Origin: Diatrype stigma
Taxonomy: Eukaryota; Ascomycota; Sordariomycetes; Xylariales; Diatrypaceae
Reading direction: 5' to 3'
DNA: 40,973 nucleotides
Assembly: GCA_022225965.2 (NCBI GenBank)
Contig: JAKJXP020000184.1
Coordinates: forward strand, 1 to 40,973
The notes beneath the pieces were generated by a model that saw only the letters and a list, made by a program, of their open reading frames with translations, was not told where the DNA came from and did no database searches. The translations under genes were made by a program, and so were the position numbers. Below are positions 24,731 through 35,832 of this stretch, in pieces; the first letter of the stretch is position 1, and each line of letters begins with the position of its first letter.

Positions 24731-26933
24731 TTAACTGTAGGGATCGGATTTTTTTTTGGAGGGGATTATTTTATATGGGCGGGGGGTGTTTGTTAATTCG
24801 TCGATATTATCGTTAGCCCCTGCTGTTAGGACATTTTTGGCGATGGCTTTGCGGAATCGGGCTTGGCGTTTGTTTGTTGCTTGGGTAACGTTTAAGGTAA
24901 GGGGGCCCGTTGGTATAGGGTATTTCTTTGTTTTTCCTTTGTCGTATACGGGGTCGTTTTCTTTTTTTTCGGCGTCGTCGATATAAGTGTTTTTGTCGTT
25001 TTCCTTGCCGTTTTCTGTATTCCTGGCCACGGTAATGGCAGCGACGGCAGCGATATGGGCAGGAACGGAGGCGAAAATAAGGATAAGGGGTTGGGATAGT
25101 ATTTGCCGTGCTGTTTGTAGCGGCGGAAAGGGGAGAAGTAATCGAGGTTCCTTAGGGGTTTTAGGACCCGCCGGGGTAGGAAATCCCATAGGGTTATCTT
25201 TTTTTTTTTTGCTTTATTGGCGGACGTTAAGGTTTAAGCCTGGGCCTAAATTTAAATCGATACTTAGGCCTGGGCCTGCTATATCGGTTGGGTTTTTTTT
25301 TTTTTCGTAGCATTTTGTTATATTATTATTTGCCTAATTGTTTTATTTCGGCTAATTATTATTTAATTAATTGGACGATTTTGTTATCCTTCCTTATTAA
25401 TCGGGCCGAATATATTAGCAAATCGAATTTATAAAGGCCGTAATAATTGAAGCATTTAACCTTATTTTTATAAACGCCTTTTTAATAAATGGCTTCGTAT
25501 ATCTTATAGCCTTTGCTGTATTATTAATAATATAGGTCGTTATTATAATGTCGTCCGTTATAAAAGCCTAAGTAAATTTAGTATTACGTAATTTTGGGAA
25601 TCTTAATAATGAATTTTTCTAGGCGGAAGCCAAATATCCTAAAACGTTTAACGGTTTGGGGAAATGCTATAATTCATTCTTAAATCGGGACGTCCGGCAT
25701 TTGTCGTTTAAAGCGATATAAGAAAATGGAATTAACGTCCGTTTAAGCCACAACTTCGGCCCTAATAACCGTATTTATAGGCTAAGGGCCTATATGGATA
25801 CGGAATTTCTTTAAAATCCCGATTAAGATGTACGTATGCCAGTTCTTGGTTTTTTTAATAATTAAGCCCTTTATTTTGAAGGCTTCGTCGAGGATGTATT
25901 GCTTAGCAATATTGTTATAAGGACGTAATGCTTATTCGGTTTTAACTTTTTAGGCATTAAAAACTTTGCACAGATTAAGCTTAAAGGTATTTATTATTAT
26001 GGCCCGTACGTCCGTAAAACGTAAGGCGTATTATGGATAATTAAGAATGAATCGAAGGAAAAGGCGATTATTGGCTTTTTTTACGGGCTGGGATTATATT
26101 AATCGATTAAAGCTAGGGCTTATAAGTTGCATGCCTTTTTTTTAGGTTTCTTTGCTACGTTGATTCAAATTTGGACTTTCTTATTTCCGAAGCGGGCTGC
26201 CGTTGCATACGATTGGGGCTAAAAGCGAAATAATGCAAACGGCAATAACGCTGATATGGCCGTATTTTTTAAAGGATACGATACAAAGGATATACGTCGT
26301 TCGCAGGATAGGGGCGTATTTTTAGGGGATTCGTTAAAAACGAAATCGATAGGATCTTTTGGCGGTATTAACGAAAAGGGAACGTAACGAAAAGCAGCTA
26401 GGCCGCTTATTTTGGAACGCGTAACGTAAGGGAAAAAAAAAGAAATTCTCTGGGCTTTTTGCGTTAACCAGGCTTATAATTAATTGTTTAATTTATTAAT
26501 GCGCCAATCGGGCTTATTATTAATATATAAGCATGAATTGCTGGAATGTATTTCGGGCGATATCGAAAAATAAGAAATAAGTTATAAGCATCTCGAACTT
26601 AATTCGGATGCTTTGTTTTTTCTTTTTATGCATTAATTTGATTACAGCCAAAATAAAATTTGCTGGAAGGTTTTTGGGGGTCCCTAGGGGGAATTAAGTA
26701 AGGAGGTTTCCCTGGGATTTGTATCTTTTCGGGGCACCAGGCCTTGCTGCTGCCGTTTTTTCGTTTGGCCTTTTTAGGACGAAAGGAATGGCCTTTGGGT
26801 TGTTGCCGTTATTATTATTATTAGCCATCGTAAATGGATTTATAGGTATAACGGGGGCCGGTCTTTTAAAACCTGCTTCAGGTATTTGTTGCGAGGAGGT
26901 TAAGGGCCGCTAAGGGTGGACGGTATCCGATAT
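24731..26933 (-). pseudogene. LINE C ORF1, gag-like RNA-binding protein
   Basis: LINE ORF1 proteins bind the element RNA and chaperone it. The frame starts at 26933-26931, where ATGTCG has become ATATCG (the copy at 17785 keeps ATG). It then reads VIPINPFTMANNNNNGNNPK and AIPFVLKRPNEK almost intact. The central part (about 25980-25600) contains KTKNWHTYILIGILKKFRI and FPKPLNVLGYLASA, a gag-like domain. Zinc-knuckle remnants follow (about 25480-25410), with VYKNKVKCFNYYGLYKFD where most Cys/His now read Tyr or Leu. The last 152 codons (25189-24731) are open, Lys/Asp-rich, and end in YKIIPSKKKSDPYS. Expected length is about 730 residues. Stops in the centre make it a pseudogene, although both ends are well preserved. 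Confidence 0.7.
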
Positions 26934-27149
26934 CTTCGAGGGGTTTGCCTGATCCAAAGGTAATGATGATGATGATGTATTTTAACGTCCGGGTGGACCT
27001 GTTTATTAGCTAGTTACCTAGTTACATGCAGCTCGCTTCCGGAAGGGGTGTATAAAAGGTTTTATAGGATAACTAAGGCTACGTACATGCAGGTACCGAC
27101 ATTTTGTAGTATATGGAACGGCTGAAATATCGGGGACTCAGAGGTCCGA

Positions 27150-30100
27150 AACAAAGCGCGAGCGTATTGGGGTTTAACATAAAAGATGGGTTTTTATCCT
27201 TTATTGGGGTGGCTTATTTTCCTTAAGCCTTATTATTCCTGCCGTTCCTTTGGATCGGATCCAGTATGGTGTGGTTTATTTCTTTATTCGGCTTTGATTA
27301 GGAATTATATGGCCTTACCTTTTTAATAAAGGCGGCAAAGTTTCGGTGGCCGTTATGGCCGAAAGGTTCGTCCGCTTCGTGTCCCTTCCGAATCCCGAAG
27401 GTTTAAAAGGCCCCTTTAAAAAGATCGCATTGCATTATGTAGCCGGATTCTTTATTTTTTCCGCATCGGCAACGGCAATCCGTTTCGGAATGCTTAAACC
27501 GTTTATAATATGAAACAAAGTTCCCGTAACCGGAGCGCTCGGCGAAAAGTCGATGCAGTATTAGTCGAATAAAAGAAAGCTTTTTGGGGGGCTTTTTTGT
27601 TTCGAATTCTCATTATGCGTATAAAGGCGATGTATTTCGGTATTACCAAACCGAAAAAAAAAGGAACTTTTTTTTTCGGTTAATGCGCCTAAAATAAGTA
27701 AGGGTTCTGATTCGATTTATGTCGTCGTCGTCGGCTTAATCGATGGATAAGTTTGCTTTAAACTTGGCTTGGATATCGGCTGCCTTATTTTTTTCGATAT
27801 TAACGTATTCGGGAGCCCATTATATAAAAAAGGCCCTAGATCGAATGCGGAAAATCGCTTAATAAAAAAGCAGGAAATTTTGTTAAGAGTTATCCGAAAA
27901 ATAGCCAAGGAAGCCCTAAATAATTGCCGTATTATCGATGCAGAAATATATGCCTAAAAAAGAAGAATCCAGATTATATTAGACTTTTTTTGCCCATTAT
28001 ATTGCCTTATGTATCGCAATAATTTTACCGTCGAAAACTTTTGCGTTTAAAAGTAATCCATTGGCTAAATGGATACGTTTGTTACCTTAATAAGCGATAA
28101 AGCCCCAGCCAATTCGGTCGATCCTAGAACCATTAAAGTAAACGAATAGATTTCGGGAAAGGAAGGAAAAGAATTAGGCTTTATGTTTGGCTTTGTTTTT
28201 TTTTTGTCAAAAAGGAAAAAAAAAAGAGCCGATAGGTTATTTTTTGTCCAGCAATAAAAATCGTAAGCATTTCGCCGTTACGTTAATAGCTAATTATAAT
28301 CGGATAGGCTAGGATTTTTTTGGTTAGTTAATTCGTATTATTATTAAATGTTTTGGGTTAAGGTTACGTATTCGTACGACGTAACGTAGTCGTATTTGTT
28401 CGTAAATTACTTGCGTCGGGAATACGTTTAATTCGCGATGTAATATGAATACTTTAATAGTGCGCCATATTAATAAAACCGCTTTAGTTATAATTCGGAA
28501 AGGTTTATTAATAATATTAAGATAATTTTATATACTTATTTGTATTAAACCCTTATGTTTTACGCCAAGGCGCTCGACTTTTGGATATTAGGCTTTTGCG
28601 TTAAATGTTGTAATAAATACCATATACGCCTTAACGGCTATAGCGGTTTTATTAAATGGAAAACCATGTATTACTTTATTAAAATGTTTAATATGGTTAG
28701 CCATACGAAACGCCTTAGTCGCTTATTATTGCACATAGCCTTTAAAGTTGAGCTTAGAATCGAAAAAGATTTTTAATTACCGTATGGGTTTTGTTTTAAA
28801 TGTTATTACGAAATCGTCGTTGGCTCGTACCTTTTCCGTTCTAAAAGCTTTGCCTTTATAGAAATGCTATAACTCGCATTTCGCCGGGTTAAAGTTAAGC
28901 GCATTTTTTGGCTCCAATGCAATATGTTTATAGCGTTATTTTCGAAAAGTCGTGCTGTTTCGGTTATTAATTTGCCCGTTCGGAGAATAATTACGTCATT
29001 TGCGTATTTAAACCGTATTAAAGGGGGTCTCTTTCGAAAAAGAGGTTCCGTATATAGCATAAACAGGATGGGAAATATAAAGGATCCTTACGGTATATCG
29101 CAAAATAGGGGTTTATTATTCGTTATAACGTTTTTTATTCGGATTAATGCAAAGCGATTAATTATAAAGGAATTTATTTATTTAACGAATAAATGACTCC
29201 ATTTTTACTGTTATAATTTAAATACGAATTTATTACGTAGCATAACGTTAAAAACGCCCGAAATATTCATGGTTAAAAAAGAAACAACCTTATTTTGAAC
29301 GAATGCTTGTTTTATATTATATATTACGTACGTAGCCAAATTAAAAACGAAGCGTTTAGGTAAAGCGCCGAATTGCTATGTATTAATAACGTTTATTCGT
29401 ATCGTTATTACCGATATCCGCCGGATTATTAATCGTTCGAAACTTTTGCTTAAATACGAAAGTAACGAAATTGGTCTTTAATTTTTAATTTTCGTAAAAT
29501 CGTTTTTTCCAATTTTAGGCAACATTATTATCTTTATTATACAAAAGAAAATAAGGTAATACCCGAATTTTAGGTATTTTTCGTATAATATACGGATGGA
29601 TTTTTTTAACGCGGGCCAAACGAATTACAACAGGATAGCCGTAAGGCCGTTTTTTCCTGGCGCGGTCGTCGCTATCTTAATGCATAAACTTTCTGCTTTT
29701 GCTATTATTACCCTTTAATTTTATGGAATTGGGTTATGGATTTATATAAAAGCATTGGGATTTATTAAAAAAGGATACATATCTGCCGGCTCGAAAGGGC
29801 GTTATAGGTCCGATATGTCATCGCTATTTATTTACGGAACGAATATTGTTATCCGGAAATAATCGATTTTTCCTTATATATTTATAATAACCCGTCCGGC
29901 TTTTATAATAAAAAGGGCTCGAAAGTTATTTTTAAGCTTATGTCAGCTTATAATTTTATAAATGGATTTGTTTATATTGGCTCCGGCAATGCGCCGGTTC
30001 TAATATACTTTCTTAGCCCTTTTAATCGCGGTCCTTTATGTTTTGGCAATTTCCGGATCCGGCATGTCCGATTTTTTTTTTGCCGACTGCCGGAACGTAC

Positions 30101-31060
30101 GGATTATAAGGTCGCATTTTTCGTTTTACCAAAATGCGTTGCGTTCTTTGTTATATCGCGGTTTGCCTATCGCTTTTATTGCCCGGTTAAATGTTTTTAA
30201 TATATTATACGTAAGGTTTTCCGTTTTTTATACCGATTCTGGGGCATTTACCGGCTTTATTTAATACGTTTGCATTAATTATGCAAATCGTAAGATCGCA
30301 TTTAGGAATATATTAAGCTTGGCCTTAAAAAGGCGCATCGTTTTATTTACCGGTATTCTTCCGATTATAATAAAATGGTTAAAATTAATATATATATTTG
30401 GATTTACCGTTATAGTATTACCGGGAATATTAAAAGCCATTAAGTCGATAGTATTGCTTCGTTAATGCGTTGGTTTATTCGTATTAAGCATTTTCAGGCT
30501 TTATAATTCGAATTATTCTGCTACCTTTTGCTTTGGGCCCCCGTATTAACGGTATCGCCTCGATTATTAAGACCAATATATTGCGTGAAAGGCGCTTCTT
30601 ATTATCTTATTAAGGCCCGGTTCTTATATTTCCAACTTCCGAAATAGCCGATATAAAAACTTATTTTTCAAACAAATATTAGTAATTATTAAATTATTAA
30701 TTTATATTACGCAAGCATTTTTAAATACGAAAAGTCGTAATTAAGACGTATTAAAATACGGATCCTTGCGAATATAAATAAGTACCCGGAAATAATGTTC
30801 CTAATTTTTTATTAAAGAGAATATGTCGTATTTCGGATATGTTTTGGTTTATTTCTTACTGTATAAAATCAAGATTTAAGGTTTCTATATAAACATAACG
30901 TTCGCTTTGGCTTTATTTGTTATATCGAGCGTTATATTATGGTTTGATCCGTTTTTGTTATTTCTTTAGGTATTAACTTGTATTATAAATAGCTATTAAG
31001 GAAATCGGGGGCTGCTGTTTTTTAAAATTAACGGACGTCCCGTTATTCTTAGGGGTTATT
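27150..31060 (-). pseudogene. LINE D ORF2, endonuclease-RT-RNase H
   Basis: The best open stretch of RT in the window lies at 29060-28806: LYTEPLFRKRPPLIRFKYAN then DVIILRTGKLITETARLFEN. This is the RT catalytic block with YADD changed to YAND. RNase H (about 28160-28020) reads FNGSRIDRIGWGFIAY, then GNKRIHLANGLLLNAKVFD, close to the family pattern with the first Asp of the DGS box changed to Asn. The endonuclease (about 31060-30200) is too eroded to name residues. Stops, mainly TAA/TAG, make it non-functional. Confidence 0.8.
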
Positions 31061-31079
31061 GTTTTGTTTTTTTTCGTCG

Positions 31080-32415
31080 TCGCTGCTCTTCGTCGAGCCT
31101 GGCGATTTCGGCGATATCTACCCCGGTCGCGACGTTCCTAAAGTTCTATTCGTAAGTATATTATAAGATTACGTTTTTTATTTGCGAACGAAGGGTATTT
31201 GTTAGCTTATCGTAGTCGTCGCTGGAAAATTAATAAACGATATGCCGTAAGGCGCGTTTTATGGCGGCTTGGTATACTGCCAAGGAAAAGGGACCTACGA
31301 ACGATAAGTCCAGTTCGGGTTTTTCGCCTTTGCTGTTTTTACCTGCATTATTTCCTTTTGCCTTTACGTCGTTTTCCTTTTTTGCTGCCGTATGGGCTTT
31401 ATCGTTCCTTTTCATGATTTGGGAAAAAAAGGAATATGGTAATATAAAAAACGGTAATTATTGCTGCTGCTATTGCTGCTGTTATTGCTATTATTATTAT
31501 TACAATTGCGGCTACGATTATTATTATTGTTGCAATATTTGTTATTATTATTACGCTTTACGTTGCTTCTGGATCGTAATTCGAAAAGCCGGAATAAGGA
31601 ATCCCATTTCCTTATCGCTAAAATAGGGAGCAATATCGTTATTATCGGTACTACTGCTGGATTAAAAGAATTAATTAGCCTTGGCCTTTTTTTTCTTTTC
31701 CCTTTATACGGCGCAGTATTATTATTCGCCTAACTGTCGGATATTAGCGAATTGTTTTTTAATAAGGCGTATTATTTTCCCGTCCTTTTTAATTGGGCGG
31801 ATAAAGCAGGCTAATAAATCGAAAATATAAGAACCGCGGCAATTGGGGCATTTTACTTCGTTATTGCAGATTTCCGGAACCTTAATTACCGGATATACTT
31901 TATACCTTTTATTATATATTTTATAATGCGGATTATTTTCGCAATGCCGGCCGTCGTAAAAGCTTAGGCATTTCTGATACTGGGTAATTTTGGGGATTCG
32001 TATAATTAGTTTGTCCTGGTTTGAACCAAATATCTTAAAGCGTTTGATTATTTATAAAAATGCTGCTATTCATTTCTAAATAGGGACGCCTAGGACCTAT
32101 CGTTTAAAGCGGTAAAATGAAATGAATTAAATCCTTATTTGTGTTATTATTTCCGTTTTAATGATTTCGTTAATAGGTTTTGGCCTTATTTTTATATGAA
32201 AAACCTTTAGGACCTTAATAAAAATATATGTATGCCAGTTTTTTATTCTTTCGATTACGAGGCTTATTACGGTTACCGTTTGTTTCAGAATGTATTGCCG
32301 GACGGCGTTGTTTCGTAAACGGAAAGCCCATCCGGTTTTAATTTTTTGGGCGTTAATGATTTCCCGTAGGTTTAGTTTAAAAAGATCCATTACGTTGGCG
32401 CGGACGTTAGCAAGG
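31080..32415 (-). pseudogene. LINE D ORF1, zinc knuckles partly retained
   Basis: A gag-like centre (about 32330-32150) with IERIKNWHTYIFIKVLKVFHI corresponds to the NWHTYILIGILKKF segment of copy C. Zinc-binding segments follow (about 31970-31800): CLSFYDGRHCENNPHYKIYN, then ICNNEVKCPNCRGSY and ACFIRPIKKDGK. Several Cys survive here that read Tyr in other copies, so this is the best view of the knuckle region. Next is a triplet-repeat tract (31461-31560) coding Asn/Ser or Ala/Ile depending on frame. The C-terminal part is Lys-rich (31415-31230), including NDVKAKGNNAGKNSKGEKPE, and ends near EIARLDEEQRRRRKKTK (about 31125-31070). Frame changes around the triplet tract indicate at least one indel. 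The N-terminus is lost at the junction near 32415. Confidence 0.7.
31461..31560. repeat. Imperfect trinucleotide repeat in ORF1
   Basis: Runs of TTG/CTG/CTA/TTA triplets; on the minus strand AAT/AGC-type codons giving poly-Asn/Ser, or Ala/Ile in the neighbouring frame. A similar Asn/Ser tract occurs at 3710-3785 in an unrelated gene, so this is a compositional habit, not shared ancestry. Confidence 0.7.
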
Positions 32416-33216
32416 CTCAAAGAATATAAAATATACGAAGCCATCCGTTAAAAAGGCGTTTATAAAAATAAAAATAAATGTTCTAATTATTACCGCCCTT
32501 ATAAATTCGATTTATTAATATGCTTAATTCGGTTTATAAAAAAGTCGGTAAAATTGTTCGATTAATTAAATAAAAATTAACTAAAATTAAGCAATTAAGG
32601 AAATAATAATATAATAAAATATTTTAAAAAAGGCTTAATAATAATAACCTTAAATAGCCTAAACCTAAACCTAAACTTAAATATAAGCATCCGGTAATAA
32701 AGAAAAAAAAACGGCTCTATAAAATCCCTTGCGCCGGCCGGCCCTAAAGTTCCTAAAATACGGTTATTATTATTCCTTTTATTATAATAAGTAATACGTT
32801 AAATCCTCGTTTTAAGCTCCTGCGTCGGCTCCGGCCCTTATTTCCGCCTTTACTTCTGTCCTTATTCTCGCTTTCGCCTAAAGTACCAAAAAGAAAAGGG
32901 AAAAAATAACAAAAACATTCATATCGACGACGCCGACCAAAAAAGGAACGACCCTTTATACGACGACGACGTAGAAAAATACCCCATATTAACAAATCCT
33001 TTTATTTTAAACGTTATTTAAGTAATAAATAAATTCCAAGCCCGATTCTATAAAGCTATTACTAAAAACGCCTTAACGATAATTATTAACGATAACATAA
33101 ACGAATTAATAAACATTCTTAATTTATATAAAATTATCCCTTTTAAAAAAATATCCGATTCTTAAAATTAAAAAACCGACGAAAGAAAACGCGACATATT
33201 CGGAAAAAAAGCAATA
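32416..33216 (+). mobile_element. LINE fragment F, C-terminal ORF1, plus strand
   Basis: The plus strand reads KIYEAIRxKGVYKNKNKCSN, then (about 32910-33165) NIHIDDADQKRNDPLYDD, TNPFILNV, NKFQARFYKAITKNALT and YKIIPFKKISDS. This aligns residue for residue with the ORF1 end of copy C (NTYIDDAEKKENDPVYD...YKIIPSKKKSDPYS). The stop at 33165 is followed by the short ORF1-ORF2 spacer and the first bases of ORF2 (CGGAAAAAAAGCAA). At 33217 the 5' end of another plus-strand LINE begins. Left of 32416 lies copy D in the opposite orientation, so this is a head-to-head junction inside ORF1. Confidence 0.85.
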
Positions 33217-33430
33217 TCCTTTTATAATTCTCTTTTCCTACTCCTATACTCTGTTAAGAATTTTTTTTATACAGTTCTTTCTTATATCGTAAGCTTTATT
33301 CTTATACTTACCTTTGGATTACATCCTTTTATAACTTTCTTTTCCTACCCTTATATTTTATTAAGACTTATCTTTGTATAGTTCTTTTATATATCGTAAG
33401 CCTTAAAACTTATCCGTACCTTTGGATTAG
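33217..33430 (+). promoter_or_regulatory. LINE 5' UTR, two 107-bp monomers
   Basis: Two similar units in tandem, 33217-33323 and 33324-33430, each starting TCCTTTTATAA and containing TTCCTAC, a GTTCTTT...TATATCGTAAGC block and ending ACCTTTGGATTA. Single copies of the unit form the 5' UTR of the LINE ends at 17907, 35832 and 39570. Tandem 5' UTR units act as promoters in some LINEs (mouse L1 monomers). The promoter role here is inferred from position only. Confidence 0.7.
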
Positions 33431-33447
33431 GCATTTCCCTTCGGAAA

Positions 33448-34266
33448 ATGGCTAACGCCTTTCCTTCCCTCCGTATTAATACGACACCACCATTACTACC
33501 ATCTTCTTTAGGCGCGGAATTCAAAAGACCTGCTTCCATTATACCAGTGAATCTATTTACGACAACTAACACCCAGCCCAAAGCCATCCTTTTTAACTTA
33601 AAAAAAACGGTTACGGATAATTATAAACCCGCCGTCCCAAAAAAGCAAAAATCGGGAAGAACAGAAGAAATGGTTCCAAAATAGCCTTTAAGGGCCCTTA
33701 AAAATCCTTTAGCCAATTCCATTTTAGCTACGGTTAAAACCATTCGCGAAAAAAAAGAAATAAATACCCGAACTAAGTTTAAGGTACTTACGGTTCTTTT
33801 TTCATTTTTCGATACAGCCTTAAAGGGCTTCCGGCAGCCAGCGCATTTCCGTTAATTCAAAACAGCCCATTACCAAATTAAATAGCTTATTATGCAATTA
33901 GCGAACGTAAATAATCCGGAAAAGCTCCGTTTTTTAATCGGAATATTCCAGCCAAACAAAAGAAGTTTCGCAAGCTTAAAGCATGCCCTATTACCTATTC
34001 CCCCGGAAAACCCAATCGACTTGGTTACAAACGAATTTTATAATTCTTCCTTTCCTATTACTACGTTAAGACGCAGCAACAAAAATACGACGCCATTAAC
34101 CGATAGACATATAAGCTTCGCTATTAACATAACCATATCCGTTTTTCCTATTAAGGAACTTCCTCCCTTCCAATTATATGTAACCGCCGCCAGGCTTAAA
34201 AATGAAAAAGCCAAAGACTGGATTAACGTTACGCGGAAATCCAAGAAAACAAAAAGCAACGCTTAA
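33448..34266 (+). pseudogene. LINE G ORF1, N-terminal part, subfamily 2
   Basis: A single frame from ATG 33448 reads MANAFPSLRI, then FKRPASIIPVNLFTTTNTQP (compare FKRPAPVIPINPFTMANNNN in copy C). It continues through a basic segment (KKQKSGRTEEMVPK) to LKNEKAKDWINVTRKSKKTK before a stop at 34264. Only three in-frame stops interrupt 273 codons: 33682, 33853 and 33883. All are TAA or TAG, as RIP makes from Gln or Trp. The gag-like centre and zinc knuckles are lost to the rearrangement at 34288. This start is supported by the related minus-strand copy near 39450, which shares MANAF and the surrounding sequence. Confidence 0.75.
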
Positions 34267-34288
34267 TCCCTTAATTTCCCAACAAACA

Positions 34289-35832
34289 AAATGAATAACG
34301 GATATTGGCAATATGGGTCGTTATTGTAATAGCATTCGTCGTAATAATCGAGGCAAATCTGATATTATGTAATTTTAAGGGCCTTAGTAATAAGCTTTTT
34401 CGAACGAAATCCGAATACTTTAAAGCGTTTAACGGTTTAAAGAAATGCTATAATCCATTTCGGAATTAGAATATTCGATACGTATCGTTTAAATCGATAA
34501 AAAAAATAAGGTCGATATCCGTTTAGGCTATTATTTTAACTTTAATAATTATATCGATAAATTAAGGGTTTACGTAAATACGCAATTCTTTTGAAATTCT
34601 GATTAAGATATATATATATATATATTAATTCTTAATTCTTTCGATAATAAAGCCTTCGATTTTAAAGGTCTCGTCGAGAATATATTGTTTAGTAATATTA
34701 TTATAAAGGCGTAATATTTATTTAGTTTTACCTTTTTAAACGTCGATAGTTTTTCGTAAGTTAAGTTTTAAGGTATTAATTATTATCGCTTTAACGTTTA
34801 CGAAATATAATGTGTGTTATAAATAATTAAAAATAATTTATAAAAAAAACCGGTTATCGGCTTTTTTCGCAAATTGGGGTTATATTAATTAGTTAAGGCT
34901 TAACGTTTTTATTCCTTTAGGTTTTTTCTTTATGTTAATTCATTTTTAGGCATTATTATTTCAAAAGCCAACTGCTATTATTTATACGTATAATTAGCAC
35001 GTCGTAAATAATAACGGCAATAATATGATGTTTTTTATAAAAAAGAATATAAAAGATACGCGTCGTTTATTAAAAAAAGGCGTATTTTTAGGGAATTCGT
35101 TAAAAACGAAATCGATAGGGGTTTTTCGGCGGGATTAAAAAAGACGCGTAACGAAAAGTAATTAAACTTTCTGTTTTTATATAAATAAAAGGATTAAAGT
35201 TATTCGGGCTTTTTATATTAATAAGGCTTATTATAAATTGCTTAATTTGTTAATATATTAGCCGGATTTATTATTAATAAACGGATTTAAGCATGTATTA
35301 TTAAAATACGTTTCGGACGGTATCGAGAAATAAGGAATAAGTTATAAGTATTTCGAATTTAATTTAAATGTTCTTTTTCTTTCCCCTTTTTTTTTACGCA
35401 TTAATTTAATTATAACCAAAATGGATTTTGCTAAAAGGTCTTTGGGTATTCTTAAGGGAAAATAGGTAAAAGAGGGTTTTTTTAATCTTATGCCTTTATA
35501 AGGTATTAGGTTTTGTTATTATTATTACCGTTTTATTTATTAACTTTCTTAAAATAAAAAGAATGGTTTTTAGGATATTGCAGTTATGGTTACTATTAGC
35601 AATCGTGGATGGATTTATAGGCGTAACGGGGGCTAATCTTTTAAGGCTTATTTCGGGGGTTTGTTACGGGGAAATTAAAAACCATTAAAAGTAAACGGTA
35701 TCCGATATTTTCGAGGAATTTGCCTAATTTAAAGGCAAATATAAGAATAAAGCTTACGATATAAGAAAGAATTATATAAAGAAGGGTCTTAACAGAATAT
35801 AAGGATAAGAAAAGAAAGTTATAAAAGGATGC
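34289..35832 (-). mobile_element. LINE fragment H, ORF1 with 5' UTR
   Basis: The 5' end GCATCCTTTTATAACTTTC is at 35832, followed by one 5' UTR unit. The ORF1 start at 35711-35709 now reads ATATCG (ATG lost, as in copy C), and the frame follows subfamily 1 through the gag-like centre (about 34700-34560). TAA/TAG stops are frequent. It ends at about 34289 against plus-strand fragment G, so ORF1's C-terminus, ORF2 and the tail are missing. Right of 35832 it abuts ORF2 of another LINE. Confidence 0.8.

Larger units (their letters stand above)
20590..26960 (-). mobile_element. LINE copy C, near full length (about 6.4 kb)
   Basis: The most complete copy. From 5' (right) to 3' (left): partial 5' UTR, ORF1 (26933-24731), ORF2 (about 24720-20900), 3' UTR with two stem-loops, and a TGA/TAA triplet tail at 20590-20606. 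The 5' end stops at CCTTTGGATCAGGC within the 5' UTR, where the tail of copy D begins, so about 100 bp of 5' UTR seen in other copies is missing. ORF1 is much less mutated than ORF2. The family resembles fungal Tad-group LINEs in its domain order (gag-like ORF1 with zinc knuckles; ORF2 with endonuclease, RT and RNase H) and in the spacing of the RT blocks. Confidence 0.85.
26961..32415 (-). mobile_element. LINE copy D, lacks 5' end
   Basis: The tail TAATGATGATGATGATG at 26961 adjoins the 5' UTR of copy C. The element runs rightwards through 3' UTR, RNase H (about 28160-28020), RT, endonuclease linker (about 30130-29930), endonuclease (to about 31060) and most of ORF1 (about 31080-32415). At about 32415 the sequence switches to ORF1 of another LINE in the opposite orientation, so the N-terminus of ORF1 and the 5' UTR are missing. 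Its ORF1 C-terminus differs from copy C and it seems to belong with the second subfamily (see 33217-34288). Confidence 0.8.
33217..34288 (+). mobile_element. LINE fragment G, 5' end and N-terminal ORF1, plus strand
   Basis: It begins at the 5' UTR monomers and runs into ORF1 of the second subfamily. It entered next to the ORF2 start of fragment F. At about 34288 it meets minus-strand ORF1 (fragment H), a second head-to-head or tail-on junction within 2 kb. It is less RIPped than its neighbours, and many CA dinucleotides remain. Confidence 0.8.

Noticed and set aside
24756..25310. Two plus-strand frames (76 and 107 codons) opposite LINE C ORF1
   Set aside because: They lie antisense to a minus-strand frame that is confirmed by the homologous plus-strand copy at 32910-33165.
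32127..32444. 105-codon minus-strand frame as one gene
   Set aside because: Its first ten or so codons lie across the D/F junction near 32415 and come from inverted LINE sequence; only the rest belongs to ORF1 of copy D.
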